This document shows, piece after piece, positions 18,364 to 27,503 of a stretch of 62,604 bases of DNA. The notes under the pieces are model-generated. The model had not been told where the DNA came from and made no database searches. It saw nothing but the letters and a program-made list of their open reading frames with translations. The DNA is from Desulfobulbaceae bacterium (GTDB lineage: Bacteria > Desulfobacterota > Desulfobulbia > Desulfobulbales > Desulfocapsaceae): the NCBI GenBank assembly GCA_024227155.1, contig JAAELB010000302.1:1-62604 (forward strand), read 5' to 3'. Every line of letters begins with the position of its first letter. The first letter of the stretch is position 1. The position numbers and the translations under genes were made by a program.

Positions 18364-20928
18364 CTAGACGCCTAAAAGACGATATACTTCATCCATATCA
18401 AGACTTTCACGGACACAATCAGCAAGTCTGTCAAAGGCGATCTCTAAATCATACGGTGCAACAATTTTACCAATTGGCTGCAACCCAGTACGAAGCCGGA
18501 GGGAATCTATAAACCATCGTCTGAAACTGTCACTGTCAAAAACACCATGGAGATAACTTCCCCAAACACGGCCTTCTTCATCAGCGGTTCCGCATGTTGT
18601 ATCATCATCAAAAACCATCACTGGAGATTGACCTACAGATGATATTCCATGGTGAATTTCATAGCCGTAAATCTTTTTTCCTGAAAGGTGGTGTCTTCCC
18701 TCTTTTCTGGTGAGATTTTTCTCTTTTTCAATAATTGTGGCCATATTCAGCATACCAAGGCCCTCAATTTGTCCGAGACCAGACTCAATGTGGTAGGGAT
18801 CCTCTATGCTTGTTCCGAGCATCTGGTATCCCCCACAAATGCCGATAATTTCAGCACCATTTTTATGACATCGTCTTAAAGCATCGAAGAATCCGCCTTC
18901 CTTTAAAAATTGCAAATCGTGGATGACATTTTTAGATCCCGGCAAAATAATAGCCTGTGGATTTTGTAAATCCTCAATCTTTTCAATTATCCTCAAAGAG
19001 ACATCAGGTTCCTCTAGAAAAGCCTCAACATCAGTAAAATTTGATATATGGGGCAAATTGATCAAGGCTATTTCAATACCCTTCTCCGTACTGCTTTTAT
19101 TGAAACTGCCCTTTTTAAAAGAAACAGAGTCTTCTTCTGGAAGTCCCAACCCTTTGATATAGGGTACGACTCCCATTACATTTCGACCGGTATGGAGTTT
19201 CACATATTCATGGGCACTCTCCAGCAGTGATGCCTGGCCTCGGAATTTATTCACCAGGAAACCAGCTATCAAATTTCTTTCCCACTCCGAGAGTACCTCC
19301 ATAATACCGACAAAGGAGGCGTAGACACCGCCGCGATCAATATCCCCAACAAGTATCACAGGTGACTGGGCATATTCTGCCATCTTCATATTTACAATAT
19401 CATCGCCTTTTAAATTCACTTCCCCCGGCGAACCTGCACCCTCAAGTACTACGACATCATAATCGTGGGCAAGGGAATCGTAGCTTTTACACACAGAGGT
19501 CCAGACCTCTGGCTTGTATTCGTTGTACTCAAGTACAGACATATTACCAACGGGCTTGCCGGAAACGATAACCTGGCTCCCGGTATCTGAATTTGGCTTC
19601 AGGAGAACTGGGTTCATCCTGCAATCCGGATCAAGCTTGGCCGCCTGTGCCTGTACAACCTGGGCCCTGCCCATCTCGTCTCCCTGTCTGGTAACAAAGG
19701 AATTAAGAGACATATTTTGTGATTTGAAAGGCGCTACCTTAACACCATCCTGAAATAAAATTCGACAAAGCCCTGCGGTGAGAATTGATTTTCCCGCATC
19801 TGAACACGTTCCCTGGAACATTATTGAACGAGCTCTATCATCTTTTTTTGACTTTTTTCCTGTGGTGGCAATCTTAAAATAGCTATTTATTGCTGCAACG
19901 ATTCGTTGATTTTCCTCCCGGGTACGGACAGCTATACGAAAAAACAACCCAGGCTCACTAAGACCTTGGTAATTATCACATTTTCTAATAAGGATTCCTC
20001 TTGCTCTACAGAAACTTTCAAGAGCTTCCGTACTACCGCTTAACATCTTGATAAAGAGATAATTTACCGAGGAATCATAGATCTTTAAAAATTTCACTTT
20101 GCTCAGTTCAGCAATTAGCGAAATGCGTAACTGATCACAGTTTTTCCGACTTAGTCGCTGATAGTCCAGATCCTGAAGCCCCCTCACAGCAAATTCCTGA
20201 GCAAGACTGTTCACCGTCCATGGCGGTAAATTTTCCCGCACAGTTGCTGCAAGTTCCACAGGGAGAATCCCGTAACCTATCCTGAGGCCGGGAACACCAT
20301 AAAATTTTGTCATCGAATTCATGGTGAGTACATTGGCTGCAACCCCGCCCACTGTCTGACAATTTTCTATAAAATCAAGAAATGCTTCATCTACCAGAAA
20401 AAGAGATTCCGGAAACTCAGCAGCAAGTTCTAAAATTGTATTTCTGGTTATAGATTTTCCTGTGGGGTTATTCGGCGTAGCAAGGACGACCAGATCACCG
20501 GGAAGTATTTGGGCGGAAAGTTCAGCCAGGTCAAGCTCAAAGTCGTTTTCTTCCCTAAGGACGATAGTTTCAATACTTTTTCCTGCAATTTTAGCAGCAC
20601 GAACATAGTCAACGTAGGAAGGCACCGGGATGAGAACCCGTGTTGAACTAACAACCCTCATAAGAGTATAAAGAAGTTCAGTGGTTCCATTGGCAACAAT
20701 CACATGTTCCGCATCAATTCCTGTATGTTCCGCAACTGCCTGCACAAGAGATTTATATTCAGGATCAGGGTAATGAATGAGGTGTTCCAGCTGACTGCTT
20801 AGCAGTGGACGCATCCATTCGGGGGGACCAAGAGGGTTAATATTAGCACTAAAATCCAGCACTTTGTCCATTCCTTCAGCATCGCGAATAGCTTTGTGAA
20901 TATTTCCACCATGCTCAAATGCTTTCAT
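18364..20928 (-). CDS. cobD-cobQ: Fusion of threonine-phosphate decarboxylase and cobyric acid synthase
   Basis: The 854-residue protein joins two complete cobalamin enzymes. Residues 1 to about 350 are a class I/II PLP enzyme with Lys208 in NSMTKFYGVPGLRIGYG and the N-terminal DFSANINPLGPP, as in L-threonine-O-3-phosphate decarboxylase. After a basic linker (TTGKKSKKDDRAR), residues 368-854 are cobyric acid synthase: P-loop GTCSDAGKS at about 373, VLEGAGSPGEVNL, DIDRGGVYASFVG and the class I glutamine amidotransferase part with the nucleophile in IGICGGYQMLG. No frameshift or stop is present at the joint. The first half makes the aminopropanol phosphate used by CbiB; the second amidates the corrin ring. 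Confidence 0.93.
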   Translation of the reverse strand: MKAFEHGGNIHKAIRDAEGMDKVLDFSANINPLGPPEWMRPLLSSQLEHLIHYPDPEYKSLVQAVAEHTGIDAEHVIVANGTTELLYTLMRVVSSTRVLIPVPSYVDYVRAAKIAGKSIETIVLREENDFELDLAELSAQILPGDLVVLATPNNPTGKSITRNTILELAAEFPESLFLVDEAFLDFIENCQTVGGVAANVLTMNSMTKFYGVPGLRIGYGILPVELAATVRENLPPWTVNSLAQEFAVRGLQDLDYQRLSRKNCDQLRISLIAELSKVKFLKIYDSSVNYLFIKMLSGSTEALESFCRARGILIRKCDNYQGLSEPGLFFRIAVRTREENQRIVAAINSYFKIATTGKKSKKDDRARSIMFQGTCSDAGKSILTAGLCRILFQDGVKVAPFKSQNMSLNSFVTRQGDEMGRAQVVQAQAAKLDPDCRMNPVLLKPNSDTGSQVIVSGKPVGNMSVLEYNEYKPEVWTSVCKSYDSLAHDYDVVVLEGAGSPGEVNLKGDDIVNMKMAEYAQSPVILVGDIDRGGVYASFVGIMEVLSEWERNLIAGFLVNKFRGQASLLESAHEYVKLHTGRNVMGVVPYIKGLGLPEEDSVSFKKGSFNKSSTEKGIEIALINLPHISNFTDVEAFLEEPDVSLRIIEKIEDLQNPQAIILPGSKNVIHDLQFLKEGGFFDALRRCHKNGAEIIGICGGYQMLGTSIEDPYHIESGLGQIEGLGMLNMATIIEKEKNLTRKEGRHHLSGKKIYGYEIHHGISSVGQSPVMVFDDDTTCGTADEEGRVWGSYLHGVFDSDSFRRWFIDSLRLRTGLQPIGKIVAPYDLEIAFDRLADCVRESLDMDEVYRLLGV

Positions 20929-21131
20929 AGTTCCTCTTAACTGTGATCTAACCCGAATAAATGAGCCCGTTGATTTAATGCCTTTTCGCCCAATCTCTTC
21001 GTTAAATCAAAAATTTTATCCTCAGAATATCAACTATATGCCTATGGTAAATTTTTTGGTTTGCCTTGATATTGAACAAAAATGCTATTAAATCAACAGA
21101 CTCATAAATCGGAATTTTTAAAATGAATTTA

Positions 21132-21143
21132 TAAGGCACTAAA
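21132..21143 (+). repeat. Dispersed repeat, 3' end only (TAAGGCACTAAA)
   Basis: A single copy of the repeat end, immediately next to the stop codon of cobS and inside the 215-bp gap between cobS and the cobD-cobQ fusion. The rest of the gap is AT-rich without obvious features. Confidence 0.6.
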
Positions 21144-21926
21144 TTAAAGAAATGAAGCGGAAAATGAAATTGCGATCAACATCTCAGCAATTTCACAATT
21201 AGCTCCCAAAGTATCACCCGTAGCGCCACCAAGATGACTCGTACATATCCTGTTAAAAAAAAGTGCGCCAGCTAACACCATAACAAGTGTTAAAAACGCC
21301 CATTCCCTAATGTATAAAAATAATAAGAGAGCGAGGAGAAGACACCAGAAAACGGCAATTCCTTTACTAGAATCTGTGTAGAAAAGGCTACCCAGTCCAC
21401 CTTCGGGGCGCGCATACTTGACTGTTGCCATTGTAAAAAGTATTGCACAACGACCTGTGAGTGGCATGAAAAAAAGAGCTGCACAAAAAGAAACCGGATC
21501 GAGGGTGCTTAAGGCTGCAAATTTTGCAAGCAAAAGCAGTACCACGACAATAACCCCCATCGCGCCAACCCGGCTATCTTTCATGATAGTGAGGCTGGTC
21601 TCCCGGGGCCGTGAGCTCAAAAGGCCATCTCCGCTGTCAGACAGTCCATCCAGATGAAGACAACCTGAAATAAAGGCAAGGTATGTTATAGCAACTATAG
21701 CGACAACGGGAGGAGGAAAAATAAATAGCAACAGATAACCACCCAGGGCTCCAACCGTGCCAATCAACATGCCAATCAGTGGGAAAAAAGGGAGGCACTG
21801 ATTGAAATAATCACCATCCCTATCAGCTCTCCAGGCAACAGGAACTATGGTTAGAAACCGAAGCGCTGCACAGAACCTTAATAGAAAAATTTTCAAGCCG
21901 CTGTTAAGTGATGATTCTGTAGACAT
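21144..21926 (-). CDS. cobS: Adenosylcobinamide-GDP ribazoletransferase (cobalamin synthase)
   Basis: This 260-residue polytopic membrane protein has the motif FLTIVPV near the N-terminus and the active-site block HLDGLSDSGDGLLSSRPRETSLTIMKDSRVGAMGVI, which binds the Mg of the CDP-alcohol-transferase-like site. It joins alpha-ribazole (or its phosphate) with adenosylcobinamide-GDP. It is 8 bp after cobT. Confidence 0.95.
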   Translation of the reverse strand: MSTESSLNSGLKIFLLRFCAALRFLTIVPVAWRADRDGDYFNQCLPFFPLIGMLIGTVGALGGYLLLFIFPPPVVAIVAITYLAFISGCLHLDGLSDSGDGLLSSRPRETSLTIMKDSRVGAMGVIVVVLLLLAKFAALSTLDPVSFCAALFFMPLTGRCAILFTMATVKYARPEGGLGSLFYTDSSKGIAVFWCLLLALLLFLYIREWAFLTLVMVLAGALFFNRICTSHLGGATGDTLGANCEIAEMLIAISFSASFL

Positions 21927-21934
21927 TTTTGAGC

Positions 21935-23002
21935 CTATTTATCGGCGACTGCTACAGCGGCTTCTTCAAAGGTCGCAACCTCTGTTAAAATTGCCACAGC
22001 ACCTTCCACCAGATTCATGGCAACGGCGGCACCAGTACCCTCCCCCAATCGAAAGTTCAGATCAAGCAGTGGTTTTTTGCAGCCTAAATGTTCCTGCATT
22101 GCCTTGTGGCCTGGTTCCACCGAGCGGTGGGAGAAAATAAGAAAATCTTTTACAAAAGGTTCAATGGTATACGCAATCAGTGCCGCAGCAGTTGAAATAA
22201 AACCATCTATCACAACCGGTTTCCTGTTAGCGGCTGCTCCAAGAATCAACCCTGCTAAACCACCAATCTCAAAGCCACCCACTTTGGCCAAAATATCAAC
22301 ACCATCCTTAACATCTGGTTTGTTAACTTCGATGGCTCTTTTAACTACTTCAACCTTATGTGCCAGTTGCGCATCATCAAGGCCAGTTCCACGACCGGTG
22401 AGAGCTTCAACATTCTGTTTTGTACAAACAGCCGCAATCGCCGTTGAGGGGGTGGTGTTGCCAATGCCCATATCCCCAGTACCAAAGACATCATATGACT
22501 GAGCCAGTTCATCGGCTATATCAATCCCTGATTCAATAGCTCTGGTGGCCATAGTTCTGCTCATTGCCGGCCCAACCGCAATATTGTCAGTGCCCAGGCC
22601 AACTTTTTTGTTGAGAATTTTACCTTTTTCTGCAAGTTCCTTTAAGTCTGCCGCCACGCCCATATCTACAACAAATATTTCTGCTCCCGCCTGTCGTGAC
22701 AGGGCATTAATTCCAGCTCCTCCACTAACAAAATTGTAGACCATTTGTGGGGTGACTTCGCTTGGATATTTAGATACATTTTCGGCTACAACCCCATGAT
22801 CCCCAGCCATCGTTACTATCGCCTTCTTTTTCATTTGGGGAGTGATTGTTCTGGTGATCCCAGCTAAATCTAATGAAAGATCCATTAGATCGCCAAGTGC
22901 CCAGTGAGGGATTGCCAGATTGTCCAACCGTTCTTTCGCCGTGTCTCTGGCTTCTGTATCCTGGGGGAAAATCTGTTTAATAGTTCTTTGAAGTAGGCTC
23001 AT
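21935..23002 (-). CDS. cobT: Nicotinate-nucleotide-dimethylbenzimidazole phosphoribosyltransferase
   Basis: CobT makes alpha-ribazole phosphate, the activated lower ligand of B12. The 355-residue product has the MAGDHGVVAENVSKYPSEVTPQMV block, GTGDMGIGNTTPSTAI, GRGTGLDD and the C-terminal LDLNFRLGEGTGAAVAMNLVEGAV with the catalytic glutamate. The base used cannot be read from sequence; anaerobes of this group may attach benzimidazole variants. Confidence 0.96.
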   Translation of the reverse strand: MSLLQRTIKQIFPQDTEARDTAKERLDNLAIPHWALGDLMDLSLDLAGITRTITPQMKKKAIVTMAGDHGVVAENVSKYPSEVTPQMVYNFVSGGAGINALSRQAGAEIFVVDMGVAADLKELAEKGKILNKKVGLGTDNIAVGPAMSRTMATRAIESGIDIADELAQSYDVFGTGDMGIGNTTPSTAIAAVCTKQNVEALTGRGTGLDDAQLAHKVEVVKRAIEVNKPDVKDGVDILAKVGGFEIGGLAGLILGAAANRKPVVIDGFISTAAALIAYTIEPFVKDFLIFSHRSVEPGHKAMQEHLGCKKPLLDLNFRLGEGTGAAVAMNLVEGAVAILTEVATFEEAAVAVADK

Positions 23003-23026
23003 ATCTCTAGTCCAGTAGTAAGTGTT

Positions 23027-23578
23027 TTATTTGCTATTTTGCTTTATGTATAAAGGGATACCACAACTGACAAGTGCAACGTCGCCTGCTGCTTTACCAA
23101 TCATCTGATTTGCTGTTCCTACAAGATCTCTATACTTTCTTGCAAGGGGATTCTCCGGCACAATTCCAAGCCCGACTTCGTTTGTGACACATATAACAAC
23201 ATTCTGTTGGTTACGAGTGGTCTCTATCCACTCCCTGCAAAGATCAGCAACTATCCGATCAGTAACAACCACACCTTTTTTTTCCGCATCGAAAAGGAGG
23301 TTGTTAACCCAAAGGGTAATACAGTCGATAAGTATCACGTCATATTTTGTGCCGATATTTGACAACAGGTCTTTAAGGTCAAGTTCTGTTTCGATGGTTT
23401 GCCAGCCGCGACCTTCTCTTTCTTCCTGGTGCCGACGAACTCTCTCGGACATTTCCGGGTCAATGGTTGGACAAGTGGCAACAAAGAGACGTTTTTCCGA
23501 TAAAGACTCGGCAAGTTCAAGGGCGTAAGAGCTTTTGCCGCTCCGAGCACCACCGGTAATAAGAATTAACTTTGACAT
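23027..23578 (-). CDS. cobU: Adenosylcobinamide kinase / adenosylcobinamide-phosphate guanylyltransferase
   Basis: This 183-residue bifunctional enzyme has the P-loop GGARSGKSSYALELAE and a second phosphate-binding region around VRRHQEEREGRGWQTIE, whose conserved histidine takes GMP during guanylyl transfer. ILIDCITLWVNNLLF and VTNEVGLGIVP are also family motifs. It lies 24 bp before cobT and 1 bp after cobC, so cobC-U-T-S probably form one transcript. Confidence 0.96.
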   Translation of the reverse strand: MSKLILITGGARSGKSSYALELAESLSEKRLFVATCPTIDPEMSERVRRHQEEREGRGWQTIETELDLKDLLSNIGTKYDVILIDCITLWVNNLLFDAEKKGVVVTDRIVADLCREWIETTRNQQNVVICVTNEVGLGIVPENPLARKYRDLVGTANQMIGKAAGDVALVSCGIPLYIKQNSK

Positions 23579-23579
23579 G

Positions 23580-24179
23580 TTACCCTCGAAGATTAAGACC
23601 AGTCAAAATCCCACCTTCCTCATGAAGTTGAACAGTGGAAAAGCAACCGGGTTGGATATCAAAAAGGAGGTAGTTTTCAACGCTAAGGTGCATAAGATGA
23701 CAAAGAAGATGTCGTATTACACCCCCATGTGAGACAATGAGAGTTTTAGCAGCCGCAGTTTCATTGATCATTTTTGCCACATCTGCAACCCTTCCTCGAA
23801 ATTGTTGTAAAGATTCGCCCTCCGGGAAGGTAAAATCTCCGGGGTTTATTACCCACTGATCAACCAATGTCGGGTCTTCGGCGACTATGGTTGAAAAATC
23901 TTTCCCTTCCCAACGGCCGAAATCAACTTCTTTCAAAGAAGATAGCTGTTCTCCAGGACAATTTTGTTTTATGAGCTTCAATGTTTCAACACACCGAATC
24001 ATTGGACTGCAAAAGATTTTATCAAACTGGAAAGCACCTAACATCTTTCCGGTCCTGGAGGCTTGCTGACGTCCCTTCACTGACAACCCTACATCTGTCG
24101 CCCCAATATATTTTCCTCTCAGTCCGGTATCACCATGACGGAGCAAAAAAAGTTCTTTTTTGTCTGTGCTGTCACTCAT
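23580..24179 (-). CDS. cobC: Histidine phosphatase, probable alpha-ribazole-5'-phosphate phosphatase
   Basis: A 199-residue phosphoglycerate-mutase-type phosphatase with the phosphohistidine motif LFLLRHGDTGLRGKYIG and the second histidine in VSHGGVIRHLL. As the first gene of cobC-U-T-S it most likely removes the 5' phosphate from alpha-ribazole phosphate or from adenosylcobalamin phosphate. ATG 24179 is preferred over 24206, since it gives the standard N-terminus. Confidence 0.88.
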   Translation of the reverse strand: MSDSTDKKELFLLRHGDTGLRGKYIGATDVGLSVKGRQQASRTGKMLGAFQFDKIFCSPMIRCVETLKLIKQNCPGEQLSSLKEVDFGRWEGKDFSTIVAEDPTLVDQWVINPGDFTFPEGESLQQFRGRVADVAKMINETAAAKTLIVSHGGVIRHLLCHLMHLSVENYLLFDIQPGCFSTVQLHEEGGILTGLNLRG

Positions 24180-24519
24180 AAACTTATCCAAAACACCGTA
24201 TAGCATTACTCAACCCATCCGACTGGGTTTCAAATTGAGTCACTCAATATTTTTTAAAAACAAAATATTGGCGATCATTACTATATTTTCTCTTTAGATT
24301 CAAAAGAATAATGCAAATATTGACCATTTGATATATGCTTCAGTCCCTCATATGCACATCACATTTTCCCGACTCAAGATGGGCAGAATCACCATTATTC
24401 TTTTGGGTTTTTCTTATCTCTATCAAGAATTAGCAGTACACGTTTGTGGTCACAAATTAAACGTGATATCATGTCTGCAGGGCCGAAAAATTTATGAAAA
24501 TAGGTAAAGAGGATTAGAA
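24180..24519. promoter_or_regulatory. Divergent intergenic region upstream of the cob genes and the STAS gene
   Basis: No gene is seen. Upstream of cobC there is a small hairpin (AACCCA 24212-24217 with TGGGTT 24224-24229) and a perfect 15-bp palindrome ATTGAGTCACTCAAT (24234-24248) that could be an operator. The remainder is AT-rich. The conserved B12-box of cobalamin riboswitches was looked for on the minus strand and not found. GAGG about 11 bp before 24520 serves the STAS gene. Confidence 0.45.
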
Positions 24520-24930
24520 ATGAGTGTTATTTCAATAAGTGAAGGACGACTTTGTATTATAAAAGCTAAAGAAATTAACACTGTTAAGGATGGATTGGAA
24601 AAAATAAAAAGCGCGCTGGCTGATTTCACCTGTAAAACCGAAATGGAAGGCAAGCTGGACAGTTATATTTTTATAGATTTCTCCCCATTTAATATAATCA
24701 ATTCGAGTGTAGTGGGAGTTCTGGGATCCGTGGCTCTGGATCCCAGAATTAAACTTATCGGCCTTTGTGGATTGCAGCCGTCAGTGAAAGACATCCTGGA
24801 AAGATTCGGAGTTATTCACCTGAGCAACCAACCGGAGCAAACAATCCACTCAGAACTTCAGGATAACCTACGAAAAATCAAGGTTTTTGAATCGATTGAA
24901 GACGGGTTGGTACAACTCAATCCACACTAA
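24520..24930 (+). CDS. STAS-domain-like protein
   Basis: The 136-residue protein shows the SpoIIAA/STAS pattern: a beta strand ending in FIDFSPFNIINSSVVGVLGSVA (the serine region that anti-anti-sigma factors phosphorylate), then IKLIGLCGLQPSVKDILERFGVIHL. The overall similarity is moderate, and no anti-sigma kinase or phosphatase is adjacent. It may act as a switch in an antagonist pathway, but the partner is unknown. It is convergent with the YcaO gene, only 5 bp apart. Confidence 0.65.
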   Translation: MSVISISEGRLCIIKAKEINTVKDGLEKIKSALADFTCKTEMEGKLDSYIFIDFSPFNIINSSVVGVLGSVALDPRIKLIGLCGLQPSVKDILERFGVIHLSNQPEQTIHSELQDNLRKIKVFESIEDGLVQLNPH

Positions 24931-24935
24931 AGAAA

Positions 24936-26684
24936 TCAGGAACTTGGTACCAATTCGCCAAGTAAATTTCTGGCAAAATCTAAGCTCGGGTCGAGTGTTA
25001 AGGCAATCGTTAAAAACTCGATAGCCAAATTCTTTTCTCCTACCTTATTATAGTTTACACCGAGATTTGCATAATCAATGCCAGAGGCTGGGTTCAGATC
25101 AACAGCCCGCTGGAAATGAACAATTGCCTGTTCATAGTCCTGCTTTTTAAAAAAACAGACCCCGAGACTATTGTGAAGATCCGGTCTTTCCTCATCTTCA
25201 AAGAGACCTTTCTGCAGAGTGTTAATAGCCTCATCATATTGCTCAAGATCCTTCAAACAGCTCCCCATATAGGAATAGATATATGGTAGATCTTCATTTT
25301 CAGGATCCATAGACAGTGCCTTTTCAAAATGAGATAGTGCGGATTCAGGAAGACCCATATTGACAAAATTCCGGCCACGATAAAATTCCAGGTAGTACGC
25401 ATGGGGTAGCAATGTTTCCATTTGGCCCAATTTTGTCTCTAATAATTCCGGATCAGAAACAAGTTCGACCAATAGTTTTGCAGAAAAAAGCCCAACATCT
25501 TGAATCCTGGATCTTTCTCTGAAATGCGCCCCAGGAATTATTGTGTATAATGCAGGAATTTGCAGATCATCATGGGTAACATCTATCATGAAAACATCCA
25601 TACCTTTTTGACGAAGTGACTCAATACATGATTGCACCTCGACTTTGATATTATCATCTGACAAATTCACCATATCCTGCACAGTAACGGTTGTTGTTGT
25701 ATCCGTTACATACTCCACCTCCTCCATTACAAGAGGTTTTGGTAATCCGGAAGCCACATAATTAGAAGCCGTATTAAAGTCACCCGCTAACTGAGCAACT
25801 TCTGTAACTGCACGGATCAAAGCCTTTTCTGGATCAGGTGTAGTCCCGGCGGTGTAAACAATCTCACTCTTTTCTGGAAAAGTTGATTTATCAATAGCCA
25901 AGGCAGCCACGGTACAGATCCCGGTATCAAGACTAATATCGTTGAGATACAGTTCAATACCATGCTTCTTAAATTTTTCTAAAAGATCCCTTGCAACCTC
26001 ATCCACAACGGACTCTGGATCAATTTGAGGAGTCACCAATTTTTTATTATTTACAAGAGAACAGACATGACGTTCCACAATTTCGCAAATACCTTGCAAA
26101 GCGGCTTCTTCACAGGTGTTCCCAGCCGATGGGCCATTAAATTCATTGATTGCGAAGAACCATGAAAAAGGGATAAGTACATCCTCACCCGTTGTTATAT
26201 TTGTTCCCCAAGTCCACTGCATTGGGATATCCTCCAGCATATTCATGAGGATATCTTTTGACGAACTGTCATCATGTACAGATTTCAGAAGATATTCAAG
26301 ATCAAGGACCGGATGCCCTTCTTTGATCATCGCCTTATAATCGCCCTTGAGAAAATTTCCGGGATTGTTTTTGAATGAAAAAAAAGAGAACCGTTCTGCG
26401 AGTTCCATACAGGCAGAAGCTTCCGCCTGTATGGGAGATGCCCCCTTCCCCATCTGTTTTTTTGTCCCTGTTAACGCCAGTGCATCTTCACCACAGACAC
26501 TGAAATACACTGGGATACCCAGCCTGCCATTGTCTATCCGACGAACCTCATTTAAAATATTTAGATCAAGAGACTCTACTTTTCCATAAAAGTTTTTGAG
26601 TGTTTCTTCCGGGCTGATTGCCTTATCCTGATCAATGGTGAAAGTCTTTAGACAATTTGTGAACTGAATTGATTTTTTCTTCAT
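24936..26684 (-). CDS. YcaO-family protein with C-terminal TPR repeats
   Basis: This 582-residue protein combines a YcaO ATP-dependent cyclodehydratase/thioamidation domain with about four TPR repeats. YcaO landmarks are GKGASPIQAEASACMELAERFSFF (Mg/ATP glutamates), NTCEEAALQGICEIVERHV and PDPEKALIRAVTEVAQ. TPRs start near LPHAYYLEFYRGRNFVNMGLPESALSHFEKAL and continue to the C-terminus. E. coli YcaO has a comparable two-part layout and is linked to RimO-dependent ribosomal protein S12 methylthiolation. No precursor peptide, TfuA or RimO gene is next to it, so the substrate is unknown. ATG 26684 was chosen over 26732. Confidence 0.82.
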   Translation of the reverse strand: MKKKSIQFTNCLKTFTIDQDKAISPEETLKNFYGKVESLDLNILNEVRRIDNGRLGIPVYFSVCGEDALALTGTKKQMGKGASPIQAEASACMELAERFSFFSFKNNPGNFLKGDYKAMIKEGHPVLDLEYLLKSVHDDSSSKDILMNMLEDIPMQWTWGTNITTGEDVLIPFSWFFAINEFNGPSAGNTCEEAALQGICEIVERHVCSLVNNKKLVTPQIDPESVVDEVARDLLEKFKKHGIELYLNDISLDTGICTVAALAIDKSTFPEKSEIVYTAGTTPDPEKALIRAVTEVAQLAGDFNTASNYVASGLPKPLVMEEVEYVTDTTTTVTVQDMVNLSDDNIKVEVQSCIESLRQKGMDVFMIDVTHDDLQIPALYTIIPGAHFRERSRIQDVGLFSAKLLVELVSDPELLETKLGQMETLLPHAYYLEFYRGRNFVNMGLPESALSHFEKALSMDPENEDLPYIYSYMGSCLKDLEQYDEAINTLQKGLFEDEERPDLHNSLGVCFFKKQDYEQAIVHFQRAVDLNPASGIDYANLGVNYNKVGEKNLAIEFLTIALTLDPSLDFARNLLGELVPSS

Positions 26685-26784
26685 ATGATTTGATTTTTCC
26701 AATGGGGGAAAGTGAAAAAGTGGTGATAACAATTTAAAGCGAAAATGACTAACCCGACTAGTCGTAAACTGTTATAGAATCGCT

Positions 26785-26846
26785 GGATAAGTACCTTCAC
26801 GAAATTCATTCAAAAAAGACAAGAATTGAATTTCTAAGGTACTAAA
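26785..26846 (+). repeat. Dispersed palindromic repeat, short form
   Basis: Starts GGATAAGTACCTTCAC and ends TAAGGTACTAAA; AAGTACCTT and AAGGTACT are complementary and the inner GAATTGAATTTC/GAAATTCATTC also pair. It lies between tsaE and the YcaO gene. Confidence 0.75.
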
Positions 26847-26858
26847 GTCAGCTGGATC

Positions 26859-27335
26859 TTAGAGCTCAAACATATCACTAAGCAAACGGGGAAAAGAGGT
26901 ATTCCTTAAACTTCCCTGTACCATAATGGTTCTTGTTAAATCGTAATTTAAAGTGAAATTGAGAGTAAGTTTTTTGTCCGGAAGAATATCCATGGCTCGT
27001 TCTGACCATTCTATTACAGTCAATCCATCGAGATAGAAATATTCTTCAAAACCTAAATCCTCAACCTCTGTAACATCTCCAAGACGATAAAAATCCATGT
27101 GATACATGGGAATTCGCCCTTCATATTGGTGCATGATTGCAAACGATGGACTCGACACATAACTATTCTCTGGCACTTCAAGTCCTGTTGCGATTGACTG
27201 AGTCAGAGTTGTTTTACCGGCACCAAGATCACCGTCAAGACAGATAACATCTCCCGCTTGTGCTAGACGCCCAAGCAATTGTCCAAGGCTTTTTGTCTCC
27301 TTAAGACCCTTTAATGTAATGGTTACAGAATGCAT
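26859..27335 (-). CDS. tsaE: tRNA threonylcarbamoyladenosine biosynthesis ATPase
   Basis: The 158-residue protein has the P-loop GDLGAGKTTLTQSIATGL, the switch region SPSFAIMHQYEG, the MDFYRLG motif and VIEWSERAMDILP, all diagnostic of TsaE. It energises the TsaB-TsaD complex that makes t6A37 in ANN-decoding tRNAs. TsaB and TsaD genes are not in the window. Confidence 0.95.
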   Translation of the reverse strand: MHSVTITLKGLKETKSLGQLLGRLAQAGDVICLDGDLGAGKTTLTQSIATGLEVPENSYVSSPSFAIMHQYEGRIPMYHMDFYRLGDVTEVEDLGFEEYFYLDGLTVIEWSERAMDILPDKKLTLNFTLNYDLTRTIMVQGSLRNTSFPRLLSDMFEL

Positions 27336-27430
27336 GATTTTTTCAGCTGACGTTCAAGTTTACCATGATTTGAGAACTCTTATGCCATTTCAAAGACACA
27401 AAAGCATTATATTTTTTACCAGGCGCAACA

Positions 27431-27473
27431 AACCCCGTTCCAAAATAAAGTAAATCATCCATCAAAACGGGGT
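27431..27473 (-). terminator. Probable terminator of the cold shock gene
   Basis: ACCCCGTT and AACGGGGT pair (8 bp) across a long loop of about 26 nt; on the minus strand the stem is followed by TTTGTT. The long loop lowers confidence. Confidence 0.4.
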
Positions 27474-27503
27474 GTTATAAAATGAGGTAAATAAATTAGA
27501 TTA

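Noticed and set aside
24180-24519. Cobalamin riboswitch upstream of cobC
   Set aside because: No B12 box or matching conserved core could be seen on the minus strand.
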